The notes under the pieces: generated by a model
The model's database searches: none
What the model was told of the DNA's origin: nothing
What the model saw: the letters and a program-made list of their open reading frames with translations, nothing else
In this document: positions 1 to 8,600 of the stretch, one piece after another
How the letters are laid out: each line of letters starts with the position of its first letter
Numbering within the stretch: position 1 is the stretch's first letter
Position numbers and translations under genes: made by a program
Assembly: GCA_013299045.1 (NCBI GenBank)
Contig: JAAFJX010000015.1
Coordinates: 1-64,000 of the forward strand
Reading direction: 5' to 3'
Length of the DNA: 64,000 nt
Origin: Cytophagales bacterium
GTDB lineage: Bacteria; Bacteroidota; Bacteroidia; Cytophagales; Bernardetiaceae

Positions 1-52
1 AGCGGTAGTTTTACCCTCATGAGGTAGATAATTAAATAGCAAAACAAACAAC

Positions 53-114
53 AAAACAAGATACCCACATCAATCTCCCCCTAAAAAAAGATTTGTGTGG
101 GTAACTTGTTTTTT
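53..114 (+). terminator. Rho-independent-type terminator of an upstream gene
   Basis: The arms AACAAGATACCCACA and TGTGGGTAACTTGTT pair around a short A-rich loop and are followed by a T run at 108-114. It would end transcription entering from the left edge. In frame 1 the first bases read as a short C-terminus ending at the stop at 25-27, which may be the tail of that upstream gene; this part is weak. Confidence 0.65.
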
Positions 115-207
115 GTAGGTTTGTGCCGACTGATGCTTAAAACTGCTCTCCGACTCTTCAGATATTCTTCATTTTGTTTGGTATATATTCACCATAAATA
201 AAAAGTC

Positions 208-1656
208 ATGTTGAAAAACGCTTTTTTAATGTCTTGTTTGCTGCTTTTTTTACCTATGATTAGTCAGGTGAAAGCGCAAAATGATGCCCGCGACCTTAGT
301 GGTACTATCTCGGCACGCTATAAAGTGGGTGGGCAAAGTTTTTCGTATGCGTCTAAAAAGGCAGCTAAAACACCTAATACCTTGTATGTATCGCTTCGGA
401 AGCCTAATGAGGCTTTTGGTAGAACTGAGTTTATGCAAACTGTACTTAGATATACAGATGTAACAGACGCGGGAATGGTTATTATGCAGATGTTTTTGGC
501 GGAGCCAGATGGTGCTTTTAAATGGAAGATTGTACCAGATAACTATTTGAAGGCCACCTTTAATAGAAATAACGGCCATACCACTTACGAACTGGTGGGT
601 GAACGAATGATAGGCATGGATACAGAGGGCAAGGGCAATCGTGTAGATAAGCAAGAAACAACACTTGGCTATAAAGAAATGTTTAAATCTACGATTAAAC
701 ATTACATTAGAACTTTTAAGCAGAACTTCCCGACTGAGCTTCCTGACCCCTACACGTTTAGTGCAACAAGTGCAGAAACTGGCTCAGACTACGCAATTAA
801 GTCACAGCGCCGTGTTCACAATAATAAGCAATGTGAGTTAATCCTGCAAAAAGTGCAAGGTGGTACGATAACTTCAGAATACCAAACGGTTTATGAACCT
901 AAAGTAGATTTGGCAGAACCTCATTTGCTGAAAATTAAGGTACTTTTTAGCCAAGCTAATGGTTTTTTCTGGCTCATTGATAAAAATGAATATCTTGATG
1001 TAACTTTTGATTACATGAAAGGCAAAATGAGTACAAAAATAGTGGGAGTGAATCTTAGCAAATCGGCTGATAACAGTTTGCTTCAAGAGCAAGTATTTGA
1101 TGCAAGTAAAACGGACTTCAACGCGGCTGCAAAAATGGCGGTTCTGCGTTATGCACAAATATTCAAAAAGTTAATGAATAATCCTGCGCCTAACAGCGAT
1201 AAACTTTTGGGCGAATTTCATTACAAAAACGTTGATTATCAATATGAGATTATGCCAGGACTGGGCAGAGCTGGCCAATATAGCATTCTGTTCCGTACTA
1301 TGGAACTCAATGAGGACGAGGAGTATGAAATTAAACAGGTCTTCCAGACAAATCTTTTTTTGACCGAAGATGCTACCAAAATGAGCATACGTATCAATTA
1401 TGCCGAAGCCAACGGTTATGCTTGGAAGATATTTGCTTCTGATGCTTTCATTATCAACTGTAATAAAGGTAATTATAAAGTAGATTACAGTTTGAGCGGG
1501 ACAAAAATCATGTCAAAGATACCGAAATTAGAAGAGGAAAAAATGCGTAAATTGCTCAGGAGTGGCGAATACACGACAGTTGATTGGTTGCGCTTGGTGG
1601 CCGAACAGTTGATTGTGCAGTGCCAACCTCTTTTCAGAGAACCAGATACAGATTAG
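208..1656 (+). CDS. secreted three-module protein of unknown function
   Basis: I do not recognise this 482-residue protein. Residues 1-23 form a signal peptide ending VKA-Q, so the protein is exported. The rest is three similar modules with a period of about 150 residues. Each has a beta-rich part ending in an aromatic motif (GAFKWKI near 106, NGFFWLI near 255, NGYAWKI near 406), then a region of the type 'Y-x-V-x-G-x-K/R-M', then an amphipathic helix (about 155-174, 304-323 and 455-476). The repeat is divergent, so the duplication is old. There is no lipobox and no obvious T9SS sorting domain. It is transcribed alone, ahead of a T9SS-exported protease. Function unknown; an envelope or periplasmic location is inferred from the signal peptide. 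Confidence 0.85.
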   Translation: MLKNAFLMSCLLLFLPMISQVKAQNDARDLSGTISARYKVGGQSFSYASKKAAKTPNTLYVSLRKPNEAFGRTEFMQTVLRYTDVTDAGMVIMQMFLAEPDGAFKWKIVPDNYLKATFNRNNGHTTYELVGERMIGMDTEGKGNRVDKQETTLGYKEMFKSTIKHYIRTFKQNFPTELPDPYTFSATSAETGSDYAIKSQRRVHNNKQCELILQKVQGGTITSEYQTVYEPKVDLAEPHLLKIKVLFSQANGFFWLIDKNEYLDVTFDYMKGKMSTKIVGVNLSKSADNSLLQEQVFDASKTDFNAAAKMAVLRYAQIFKKLMNNPAPNSDKLLGEFHYKNVDYQYEIMPGLGRAGQYSILFRTMELNEDEEYEIKQVFQTNLFLTEDATKMSIRINYAEANGYAWKIFASDAFIINCNKGNYKVDYSLSGTKIMSKIPKLEEEKMRKLLRSGEYTTVDWLRLVAEQLIVQCQPLFREPDTD

Positions 1657-1784
1657 ACATCTAGTAGCCTACAAAAAGCACAACAAGTTTCAGCTATTAA
1701 TGGATAAGAATATCAATTTGGAGTTTGTGATAAGGTTTTTGTTAAGGCATTTGCTGGATATTGATGAAATATTTTAGGTTGCCT

Positions 1785-1818
1785 TTGGAGGATTTCTTTT
1801 GAAAAATCTATAAATTTG
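1785..1818 (+). promoter_or_regulatory. Bacteroidota-type promoter for the S8 peptidase
   Basis: A -33 TTG at 1785-1787 and a -7 TAAATTTG at 1811-1818 match the TTG/TAnnTTTG pattern with a 23-bp spacer. The leader to the ATG at 1912 would be about 90 nt. Confidence 0.5.
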
Positions 1819-1911
1819 TGCAGCGTAAGCTAACATTTTAGCGTACAAATGCTTTAGAACACACAAAAACGTATTAAATTATCATACATAATTTACAAAA
1901 AATAACTAGCC

Positions 1912-3585
1912 ATGAAAAAGCTGCTTCTTATTACCTTTTTGTCCTGTTTGGCGTTTAGCGCAGCAGCTCAAAAAAAAGTGCGACTTGTTCTTTTTAAAGA
2001 CAAGGTTGGTACGCCACACAGCATCAGTAACCCCAGTACGTTTTTGAGTGCTAAGGCCATTAAGCGTCGTGAAAACCAACGAATAGCTGTTACCGAAAAC
2101 GACCTGCCTGTCAGTCCTTTGTATGTAAGTGGCTTAGCTGCTTTGGGCATCAAGATACGTTATACTACACGCTGGTTTAATGGCGCTATCGTTTTTTGTG
2201 AAGACAACGCTCTTCCTCTGATTGAGGCTTTACCTTTTGTGAAGAGCACAAGGAACTTGGCTTTCAATGAAGTTACTGCTCCAGATAATCGTTTTCAGGG
2301 TGGTTTAGGTAGCAGTAATTTGGCTGCTGCGGACGATTACTTTGCTTTTTCTAGCAAAAAATCATACAACGTTTTACAAGTTAAAGATATTTATGGCGCT
2401 GGCGATGTTCAAAACAATATGATTGGCATACCTGAGATGCACAAAAAAGGCTACACAGGCAAAGGAATGACGGTTGCTTTGATGGACGGCGGCTATAACA
2501 ACGTGAATGTTTCTAAATGTTTTGATAACTTGAAAGTACTCGGAACATGGGACTTTGTGAATGACAAAAAAGAGGTCTATGCTGAAAATCCGCACGGCGC
2601 ACAAGTACTATCTGCTATGGCTGCTTATGCGCCTAATTTACTCGTTTCGCCCGCCTACGAGGCTTCTTACTATTTGTTTAAGACAGAAGACACAGCAGAT
2701 GAAGAACCAGCAGAGGAGCTTTATTGGACAGTAGCAGCAGAACGTGCCGATAGCCTTGGTGTGGACGTTATCAATTCGTCTTTGGGCTATTATAGTTTTG
2801 ATACTAAATCATTTGACTATGCCAAAGAGCAGATGGACGGTAAAACGACCTTCATATCGCGTGCGGCTGACATGGCAGTTGCTACTGGTATGGTAGTGGT
2901 GGTCAGTGCTGGTAATTCAGGACGAGGCGACTGGGGAATTATCAGTGCGCCAGCCGATGCCGTTAATGTTTTGGCGGTTGGGGCTGTCAATCGCTTAGAA
3001 GAGTATGCGCCCTTTAGTTCACGTGGCCCTACAGCCGATAAGCGCGTAAAGCCAGACATTTCAGTAATGGGTTCAGATGCTGCTGTTTGGAGTCATGATG
3101 ACAATGTACCAATTACTGGCAATGGAACTTCATTTGCTGCTCCTATCCTTTGCGGTATGGTAGTTGGTTTTTGGCAAGCTAATCCTTCATTGACAGCGCT
3201 GCAAGTGGTTCAAGCGATTCGGAAATCGGGTTCTATTTACAGTAAGCCCAATGAATTTATTGGTTATGGCATTCCTAACTTCGTCAGGGCGCAATGGGCT
3301 GCCGTAACAGGGATAGAGAATAGCCCACTGGCTGCTGAAGTAGCCCTTTTTCCTAATCCGCTAGACAACCAGCAACTGCGCCTTAACTTAGGTACACACG
3401 CTCAAAAAATGGCATGGAATCTTGATATTCAAGATGTTATGGGGCGTATTTTGTTATCACAAACGCTTGTGGCGGGTGAAGCTGAGCAAACCATAGAAGC
3501 CACGCAAAAACTCCCAGCGGGTATGTATCTGGTACGTTTAGTAGCTGATAATCAGCAGATAATTAAGCGCTTTGTAAAAAATTAG
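1912..3585 (+). CDS. subtilisin-like serine protease (S8) with T9SS C-terminal sorting domain
   Basis: This 557-residue exported protease has a signal peptide (1-20, ending AAAQ), a propeptide-like region (about 21-150) and a subtilase domain (about 160-460). The catalytic triad is visible: Asp192 in MDGGYN, His228 in NPHGAQ and Ser407 in GNGTSFAAP, with the oxyanion Asn335 in SAGNSG. Residues about 475-557 look like a type A Por-secretion sorting domain: LFPNP start, a GxxL/Q core, a 'LPAGMYLVRL' strand and a C-terminus ending IIKRFVKN. The family is secreted by the gliding-associated T9SS, and the domain is cleaved or used for surface attachment. The same window carries gldN. Its substrate cannot be told from sequence. 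Confidence 0.93.
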   Translation: MKKLLLITFLSCLAFSAAAQKKVRLVLFKDKVGTPHSISNPSTFLSAKAIKRRENQRIAVTENDLPVSPLYVSGLAALGIKIRYTTRWFNGAIVFCEDNALPLIEALPFVKSTRNLAFNEVTAPDNRFQGGLGSSNLAAADDYFAFSSKKSYNVLQVKDIYGAGDVQNNMIGIPEMHKKGYTGKGMTVALMDGGYNNVNVSKCFDNLKVLGTWDFVNDKKEVYAENPHGAQVLSAMAAYAPNLLVSPAYEASYYLFKTEDTADEEPAEELYWTVAAERADSLGVDVINSSLGYYSFDTKSFDYAKEQMDGKTTFISRAADMAVATGMVVVVSAGNSGRGDWGIISAPADAVNVLAVGAVNRLEEYAPFSSRGPTADKRVKPDISVMGSDAAVWSHDDNVPITGNGTSFAAPILCGMVVGFWQANPSLTALQVVQAIRKSGSIYSKPNEFIGYGIPNFVRAQWAAVTGIENSPLAAEVALFPNPLDNQQLRLNLGTHAQKMAWNLDIQDVMGRILLSQTLVAGEAEQTIEATQKLPAGMYLVRLVADNQQIIKRFVKN

Positions 3586-3606
3586 TTGGTCTAAAATAAA
3601 GCTCTG

Positions 3607-3684
3607 AAAAGACTGCTCTGCGTACAATCAAAAAATATGGCGGCTAAGTTTCGTATTAATTGAGGTAATTTGAGCAGTCTTTTT
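3607..3684 (+). terminator. long-loop terminator after the S8 peptidase
   Basis: AAAAGACTGCTC (3607-3618) and its exact complement GAGCAGTCTTTT (from 3672) frame about 53 nt and end in a T run. The long loop makes this weaker than a classical terminator. Confidence 0.45.
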
Positions 3685-3800
3685 GTCAAAGAGGCTTACT
3701 TCCTGATGGCTTTACATGGAATTAGTTTATTTTTGCTACTTGCTATCAGCGGTTTACGAACGTACTTTAGAAATAAATAACAAAAATAATTAGAAATCAT

Positions 3801-3831
3801 TTGGAGTATAAAAAAAGAACTCCTACTTTTG
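3801..3831 (+). promoter_or_regulatory. consensus promoter for the HU gene
   Basis: TTG at 3801-3803 and TACTTTTG at 3824-3831 are separated by 20 bp, an exact fit to the Bacteroidota consensus. Transcription should start a few bases after 3831, leaving a leader of about 50 nt before the GTG start at 3888. Confidence 0.75.
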
Positions 3832-3887
3832 CACCGCTAAAAGAATTGATTTATAGCAAGTTAATTACTAAAACATTTTAGAACAAA

Positions 3888-4193
3888 GTGACAAAGGCAG
3901 ATATTATTGCAAAGATTGCTCAGAAGACCAATATGGACAAAATGAGCGTTCAGATAGCCGTAGAGGCTTTTTTTGACGTAGTGAAAGAAAATATGGCCGA
4001 AGGCGAGAACATTTATGTTCGTGGTTTTGGTAGTTTTATCAACAAGCGTCGCGCTAAGAAAGTAGCCCGCAACATTTCTAAGAAAGTTTCAATGGAAATT
4101 CCTGAGCATTACGTGCCCAGCTTTAAACCATCGAAGTCTTTTGTAGAAACTGTTAAAAAAAGCGATAAAGTGCGCAATGGTGTTTCCGCCTAA
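3888..4193 (+). CDS. HU/IHF-family DNA-binding protein
   Basis: This 101-residue histone-like protein has the dimerising helices (residues 1-40), the beta-arm sequence VRGFGSFINKRRA that introduces the DNA-binding ribbon, and the FKPSKSF return strand. Such proteins bend DNA as dimers and compact the nucleoid. The start is GTG at 3888; no closer ATG keeps the conserved TKADIIAKIA N-terminus. It heads the run HU / TPR protein / bS22-like peptide / RNase G, an arrangement I associate with Bacteroidota. A hairpin follows it, so the downstream TPR gene may be transcribed partly separately. Whether it is HU- or IHF-like cannot be settled here. Confidence 0.93.
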   Translation: MTKADIIAKIAQKTNMDKMSVQIAVEAFFDVVKENMAEGENIYVRGFGSFINKRRAKKVARNISKKVSMEIPEHYVPSFKPSKSFVETVKKSDKVRNGVSA

Positions 4194-4239
4194 GTGCTTG
4201 CTTTTCTGCAAAATGCTTTGTTTAAAAGGCTAAAAAGAT

Positions 4240-4274
4240 ATACTACCGTATTACTCACCTAATGCGGTAGTATT
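4240..4274 (+). terminator. hairpin between HU and the TPR gene
   Basis: ATACTACCGTATT and AATGCGGTAGTAT form a 13-bp stem with one G-T pair and an 8-nt loop, followed by only TT. It lies 20 nt before the TPR start codon, so it may be a partial terminator or attenuator. Confidence 0.5.
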
Positions 4275-4294
4275 TAACACTTATAAATCTACCA

Positions 4295-5134
4295 ATGAAC
4301 AAAGTTCAAATAGCGGTTTTGGGTGTTGCCTTAGCTGCCATAGTTTTCTTGATGTGCTTGCCGCGTGTGGTTGTAGAAAATGACACGAACATCACTAAAA
4401 CTGAAGCACAGCAAGCCGGCAACAAAGCCGAAAGTACCAGCGCTTCACAAGCCAACGAGCATCATACGCCCGTTTCGGTAGAAGCACAGACGGCGATAAA
4501 TAGACTTCGCCAAAAGTTCTTTGACATAACGAACGCAAAAAGTAAAAAAGAGGTGCTTGATTCTCTAAGTCAGGTGTACCGTTCAGCCAATTTATATGAC
4601 AGTGCGGCACACTATTTATCACTTTTTGCTGAGCAAACCCAAAACACCCAAGACTATCTCAAAGCCGCAGACGGTTACTTTGAAGCCTTTGGTTTTGCGG
4701 TTAATCCAGAAAAAAATACTGCGCTCGCCGAAAATGCACGTACTCTCTATGAGAAAGTGTTGCAAGCCGAGCCTAAAAATTATAGTGCAAAAGTAAGATA
4801 CGCGCTCACCTTTACGGTTTCTCAGCAACCCATGAACGCTATCCGCTATTTGCGGGAAGTCCTTAATGATGACCCTGCTAATCAGGAAGCTCTGTTTCAG
4901 CTAGGTGTTCTATCCATACAATCTGGCCAATATGATAAGGCTGTAGAGCGCTTTAAAACCTTGCTCTCAAAGTATCCAAACGACCAAAATGCTCGCCTAA
5001 ATCTAGGAATAAGTTTGGCCAACTTGGGTAAAAAAGAACAAGCCTTAGTAGAGCTAGATGCTGTTTTAAAGTCAGCCTCCGACACCCTACTGAAGCTAGA
5101 AGCCAAACGACTCGCGGACGAACTTCGTCAGTAA
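4295..5134 (+). CDS. membrane-anchored TPR protein
   Basis: The 279-residue product has one N-terminal hydrophobic segment (about residues 5-23, a signal anchor without a clear cleavage site). A low-complexity Thr/Ala/Gln-rich stretch follows (30-65), then a helical region with tandem tetratricopeptide repeats from about 105 to 275. Repeat signatures include 'NQEALFQLGVLSIQSGQYDKA' type units and 'NARLNLGISLANLGKKEQA', cited here in part. TPRs mediate protein-protein contacts; the topology suggests a periplasmic domain tethered to the inner membrane. It lies between the HU gene and the bS22-like/RNase G genes. The partner is unknown. Confidence 0.85.
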   Translation: MNKVQIAVLGVALAAIVFLMCLPRVVVENDTNITKTEAQQAGNKAESTSASQANEHHTPVSVEAQTAINRLRQKFFDITNAKSKKEVLDSLSQVYRSANLYDSAAHYLSLFAEQTQNTQDYLKAADGYFEAFGFAVNPEKNTALAENARTLYEKVLQAEPKNYSAKVRYALTFTVSQQPMNAIRYLREVLNDDPANQEALFQLGVLSIQSGQYDKAVERFKTLLSKYPNDQNARLNLGISLANLGKKEQALVELDAVLKSASDTLLKLEAKRLADELRQ

Positions 5135-5255
5135 GATGCGTTATAGAATTACTTATGCCAGCAAAGTTTTGAGCCAAAACTCAATCCTTGCTTAAAATTA
5201 CCTTACAGGTTCAAAACCATAAAAATTATTTTCACCCTTCTAAACCCCTAAAGCT

Positions 5256-5345
5256 ATGCCTTGCGGAAAGAAAAGAAAGCGTCATAAAATAGCGACGCAC
5301 AAGCGCAAAAAGCGCCTCAGAAAGAACAGACACAAAAAGAAATAG
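5256..5345 (+). CDS. 29-aa basic ribosomal peptide, AURKAIP1/COX24-like (bS22-type)
   Basis: A 30-codon frame (ATG at 5256, TAG at 5343-5345) encodes MPCGKKRKRHKIATHKR followed by more Lys/Arg/His. Over half of the residues are Lys, Arg or His. This matches the short AURKAIP1/COX24-domain peptides annotated upstream of RNase G in Bacteroidota and resembles the mycobacterial 30S peptide bS22, so a small-subunit ribosomal role is likely. It is too short for normal gene callers. Two strong hairpins follow it directly. Family membership is from recalled pattern, not a search. Confidence 0.8.
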   Translation: MPCGKKRKRHKIATHKRKKRLRKNRHKKK

Positions 5346-5361
5346 ATTCTTATGGTGTTCG

Positions 5362-5447
5362 GCGCGCAGCAATCAGCTCAAAATTGCTGTGTGCGTTGTT
5401 ATAGCCAACGAGCGGCCATCGGTTTTCTAAACAAAAAATGGCCGCTC
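5362..5447 (+). other. two strong consecutive stem-loops between the bS22-like gene and rng
   Basis: Hairpin 1 pairs GCGCGCAGCAAT (5362-5373) with ATTGCTGTGTGC (5383-5394), 12 bp with two G-U pairs. Hairpin 2 pairs GAGCGGCCAT (5410-5419) with ATGGCCGCTC (5438-5447). Neither is followed by a T run. They could end the bS22-like transcript, or act as a structured leader of the RNase G message if it is read through. Confidence 0.6.
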
Positions 5448-5508
5448 TGCTAAACAACATAATTCCCTTTTAATAATAAAAAATCAGAGCAACCCTCACA
5501 ACTTGAAC

Positions 5509-5542
5509 CTCGCACGTGCGAGCCGTTCACTTTTTAGTTTTG
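5509..5542 (+). promoter_or_regulatory. probable rng promoter with 14-bp palindrome in the -33 region
   Basis: TAGTTTTG at 5535-5542 fits the -7 consensus. Where a -33 box should be lies the perfect palindrome CTCGCACGTGCGAG (5509-5522) instead of a well-spaced TTG. The palindrome could be an operator. The leader to the TTG start would be about 30 nt. Confidence 0.45.
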
Positions 5543-5578
5543 TTTTGAATAGTATTCACTTTAAAACTTCCAAATGCC

Positions 5579-7228
5579 TTGACAAGCGAACTTGTAATCA
5601 ATGCCTCGCCGAGTGGTGGTCGCATTGCACTCTTACAGAACAAAGGTCTTGTTGAGTTCCACTACGAAAATAACAGCGAAAATTTTTCGGTAGGCGATAT
5701 TTATTTAGGTACGGTTCGGCGCATTGTGCCGGGTCTTAATGCCGCCTTTATTGATATTGGTTACGAAAAAGACGCTTTCCTGCATTATTTAGATTTGGGG
5801 CCAAACGTAACAACGCTCATGAAATATACCAAGAGTGTTCGTGTTGCCAACAAAAAGCCACCACAGCTTAAACTGGGCAGCTATCCGCTGGACGAACCCA
5901 TAGACAAGCTCGGCAAGATGGCAGATGTCCTCAAAAACAATCAGCAGATACTTGTGCAAGTCGTCAAAGAGCCTATTTCTACCAAAGGCCCACGACTTTC
6001 GTGTCAGCTTTCCTTAGCAGGACGTTATCTTGTATTAGTGCCTTTTTCAAACGAGGTCAATATTTCTAGAAAAATTACAGACAAAAATGAAAGACGCAGG
6101 CTTCAGAAACTTCTGAACTCGCTCAAACCCGAAAATTTTGGTGTAATTGTTAGAACAATGGCCGAAGGCAAAGATGTAGCGGAACTAGATAGAGATCTCA
6201 GTTCTTTGATTGAAAAGTGGAATAAAGGTGCTGCCAAATTAGCTACCGCCAAGCCCAATGAAAAAATGATTGGCGAAATGACGCGGACTAGTTCTATGTT
6301 GCGCGATATGCTTAATGAAAGTTTTGACAGCATTGTGGTAGATGACAAAGAAATGTCTGAATCTATCAAAAGTTATATCCATGATATTGCGCCCGAAAAA
6401 GAAAAAATCGTGCGTTTTTATACTGGAAAAGCTAAAATATTTGAACAGTTTGGGATAGAAAAACAGCTCAAACTTTTATTTGGTAAGACAGTCAGCCTGC
6501 CTTCTGGTGGTTATCTCATCATAGAGCATACCGAAGCATTGCACGTCATCGATGTAAACAGTGGAAATAAATCCTCTTCGGAGTCGGACCAAGAGTCCAC
6601 AGCACTCAAGGTAAATCTCGAGGCTGCCGCTGAAGTTGCACGACAACTACGCCTACGCGACATGGGGGGTATAATTGTTGTTGATTTTATTGATATGCGT
6701 AAAATTGAGCATAAAAAGCAACTTTATACGCACATCAAAGATGAAATGTCTAGAGACCGTTCTAAGTTTACGGTACTTCCGCTCAGCAAGTTTGGGCTTA
6801 TGCAAATTACACGGCAGCGTGTACGGCCTGAGGTTAATATTGTAACTCTTGAAACCTGCCCTACTTGTAACGGAACAGGCAAAACAACGGCCTCTATTGG
6901 TATAGCAGACCTTATTGAAAGCCGCTTGGATTATTTGCTTACCAAGCAGAATGAAAAGGGCCTTGTTCTAACTGTTCACCCATACCTTTTTGCGTTCTTT
7001 ACTAAAGGGTTGTATTCTAAGCGTATGCAATGGTTTTTTAAATACGGCAAATGGATAAAATGTGTCGCGGATACTTCGCTTGCACTTTCCGAGTTCCGTA
7101 TTACGAACCAAGCAGGCCAAGATGTGGAAGTCAATTTCCATAGGAACAATGATACAACCAATGAGCAAGGCGAACAACAGTCCGATTTGCGTGGCCAAGA
7201 CCAAGACGGCCACGAGGACGAAGAGTAG
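5579..7228 (+). CDS. rng: ribonuclease E/G family endoribonuclease (RNase G)
   Basis: This 549-residue RNase G-type enzyme cleaves single-stranded RNA in mRNA turnover and rRNA maturation. It has an S1 RNA-binding domain (about 35-145), a DNase I-like catalytic region with metal-binding Asp325 (HVIDVNSG) and Asp369 (IVVDFIDMR), and the zinc-link motif CPTC at 427-430. The C-terminus ends in a short Gln/Asp/Glu-rich tail, not the long scaffold of RNase E. The start is TTG at 5579: an in-frame stop lies at 5546, and the nearby ATG at 5574 is out of frame. TSELVINAS also matches the family's N-terminus. A strong bidirectional terminator follows. Confidence 0.95.
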   Translation: MTSELVINASPSGGRIALLQNKGLVEFHYENNSENFSVGDIYLGTVRRIVPGLNAAFIDIGYEKDAFLHYLDLGPNVTTLMKYTKSVRVANKKPPQLKLGSYPLDEPIDKLGKMADVLKNNQQILVQVVKEPISTKGPRLSCQLSLAGRYLVLVPFSNEVNISRKITDKNERRRLQKLLNSLKPENFGVIVRTMAEGKDVAELDRDLSSLIEKWNKGAAKLATAKPNEKMIGEMTRTSSMLRDMLNESFDSIVVDDKEMSESIKSYIHDIAPEKEKIVRFYTGKAKIFEQFGIEKQLKLLFGKTVSLPSGGYLIIEHTEALHVIDVNSGNKSSSESDQESTALKVNLEAAAEVARQLRLRDMGGIIVVDFIDMRKIEHKKQLYTHIKDEMSRDRSKFTVLPLSKFGLMQITRQRVRPEVNIVTLETCPTCNGTGKTTASIGIADLIESRLDYLLTKQNEKGLVLTVHPYLFAFFTKGLYSKRMQWFFKYGKWIKCVADTSLALSEFRITNQAGQDVEVNFHRNNDTTNEQGEQQSDLRGQDQDGHEDEE

Positions 7229-7253
7229 CCTCTTTTAACACCTCTTTTAATGC

Positions 7254-7288
7254 AAAAAAGCCACCTTTTTATTGGGGTGGCTTTTTTT
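7254..7288. terminator. bidirectional terminator between rng and the peroxiredoxin gene
   Basis: AAAAAAGCCACC and GGTGGCTTTTTTT form a perfect stem with a 10-nt loop and a T run on both strands. It serves rng (plus) and the convergent peroxiredoxin gene (minus). Confidence 0.9.
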
Positions 7289-7313
7289 ATGCTTTCTAAA
7301 TGAGCAACAAGTT

Positions 7314-7889
7314 CTAGTTCTCGTCCCAGTTGGCCAAACAAATGCCACCATTTTTGTCCATGTGCGCAATCGCCTTGACCGTACGGAGCGTTTCGCCTAT
7401 ACCACGCCCAAGAGGAAAATCATTAATAGCGCAATGTTTAATTATACCTTTTTTATTAATAATAAATGTGCCACGCAAAGCAATAGGCGCGCCTTCAAAG
7501 CTAAACTCACCTTCTTCGTTATAAAAATATTCGCCACCCAACACTCCATAGTTATTAGAAATAGTCTTGGCCATATCCGCTACAAGAGGATACGTAATAC
7601 CCTCTATGCCGCCTTTATTGCGGGGCGTAGATAACCAAACACGGTGCGTCTCGTCGCTATCCGTTGAGCAGGCAACTATTGCACAGTCTATAGCCTCAAA
7701 CTCGGCTAATCTATCCTGAAAAGCAATTAATTCACTAGGACAAAGACCTGAAAAATCTTTTGGATAAAAGAAAAGCACTACATATTTCTTGTCTATGTAC
7801 TGCTCTAGACTAAAGTTTTTGACTATTTCATTACCATTAATGACGGCGGCAGCGCTAAACTGGGGCGCAGGTTTATTAACTAATGACAT
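7314..7889 (-). CDS. 2-Cys peroxiredoxin, AhpC/TSA family
   Basis: This 191-residue thiol peroxidase reduces H2O2 and organic peroxides. The peroxidatic cysteine lies in FYPKDFSGLCPSE (the family usually has DFTFVCPTE). The C-terminal resolving cysteine is in GGICLANWDEN, matching the typical 2-Cys VCPANW motif. No ahpF is adjacent, so reduction probably comes from a thioredoxin system. It is transcribed alone and converges on rng. A -7-like TAAATTTG lies about 100 bp upstream on the minus strand (7987-7994) without a clear -33 TTG. The 'SGL' variant at the active site is unusual but conservative. Confidence 0.93.
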   Translation of the reverse strand: MSLVNKPAPQFSAAAVINGNEIVKNFSLEQYIDKKYVVLFFYPKDFSGLCPSELIAFQDRLAEFEAIDCAIVACSTDSDETHRVWLSTPRNKGGIEGITYPLVADMAKTISNNYGVLGGEYFYNEEGEFSFEGAPIALRGTFIINKKGIIKHCAINDFPLGRGIGETLRTVKAIAHMDKNGGICLANWDEN

Positions 7890-8600
7890 CAGACTATCCT
7901 GTTTGAGTTAAATGATAAATAAAGCGTGTTGAACAATATGCTATTAAAAACCTATAATGCAAATAAAGGTTTTAATTCAGCCGCCACAAATTTAGGTATT
8001 CAGAGACAGTTTTTAAAGGTTTATAGGCAGTATTTTGTTATTTTTCTACAAAGCAGGTTTCTTGGTTAAGTCAGCTTTTATTTTTATTGATGTAATAAGT
8101 TTCAGGTGAAGCATAGTTTTGTTCTGAGAGTTGTTCTTTCTTACAGAATGTATAAAAATGGTTTTGAGGCTTGAATCGGTTGTTACAGCTAGTTTTTTGT
8201 GTAAAAAAATGTTCAGATGCGCTTCCTATACAACAATGAAAAATTATTAGAAAGCCTGTATTTTATATTGGTATAAGTCATTTAAATACAGACAATTAAA
8301 AGTGAATCTCTGACTTTATTTAGATTAAGTGCTTTTTATGTAATTTATTTTCAAATAAATAAATTATTATTAATTTAAACAATAATAGTATTTATAAAAA
8401 GATACCAAATGTAATAGGTGAAAAAAAGTAAAAAAAAGTAAAAAAAAATTTGGATAGAATCTTATTAATAGCTTGTTTTGTGTCGTAGAAAATAGGGAAT
8501 ATAATGGACTATTTCTCTGCGATTGTGAATAAATAGGTTGATATGCTGTTGTGAGTGAAAAAAGCTGTCCTACTAAGGGCAGTTTTTTTGATTACTGGGG
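7890..8600. other. 711-bp AT-rich intergenic region
   Basis: No coding frame longer than about 20 codons looks real. The right half (8330-8460) is very AT-rich, with A-tracts of the form GTAAAAAAAAG. The only recognisable elements are the -7-like TAAATTTG on the minus strand at 7987-7994 and the terminator at its right end. Confidence 0.6.
8558..8589 (-). terminator. terminator of the ThiF/MoeB-rhodanese gene
   Basis: On the minus strand an A run, CTGCCC, a short loop, GGACAG and a T6 run form a stem with one bulge, 12 nt downstream of the stop codon. Confidence 0.7.

Noticed and set aside
874-1158. Antisense frames longer than 60 codons inside real genes, such as this one
   Set aside because: They mirror the codon pattern of the sense gene, lack promoters and show no domain.
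5200-5222. GGTTCAAAACC resembling a tRNA T-loop
   Set aside because: No acceptor stem, anticodon arm or D-arm can be built around it.
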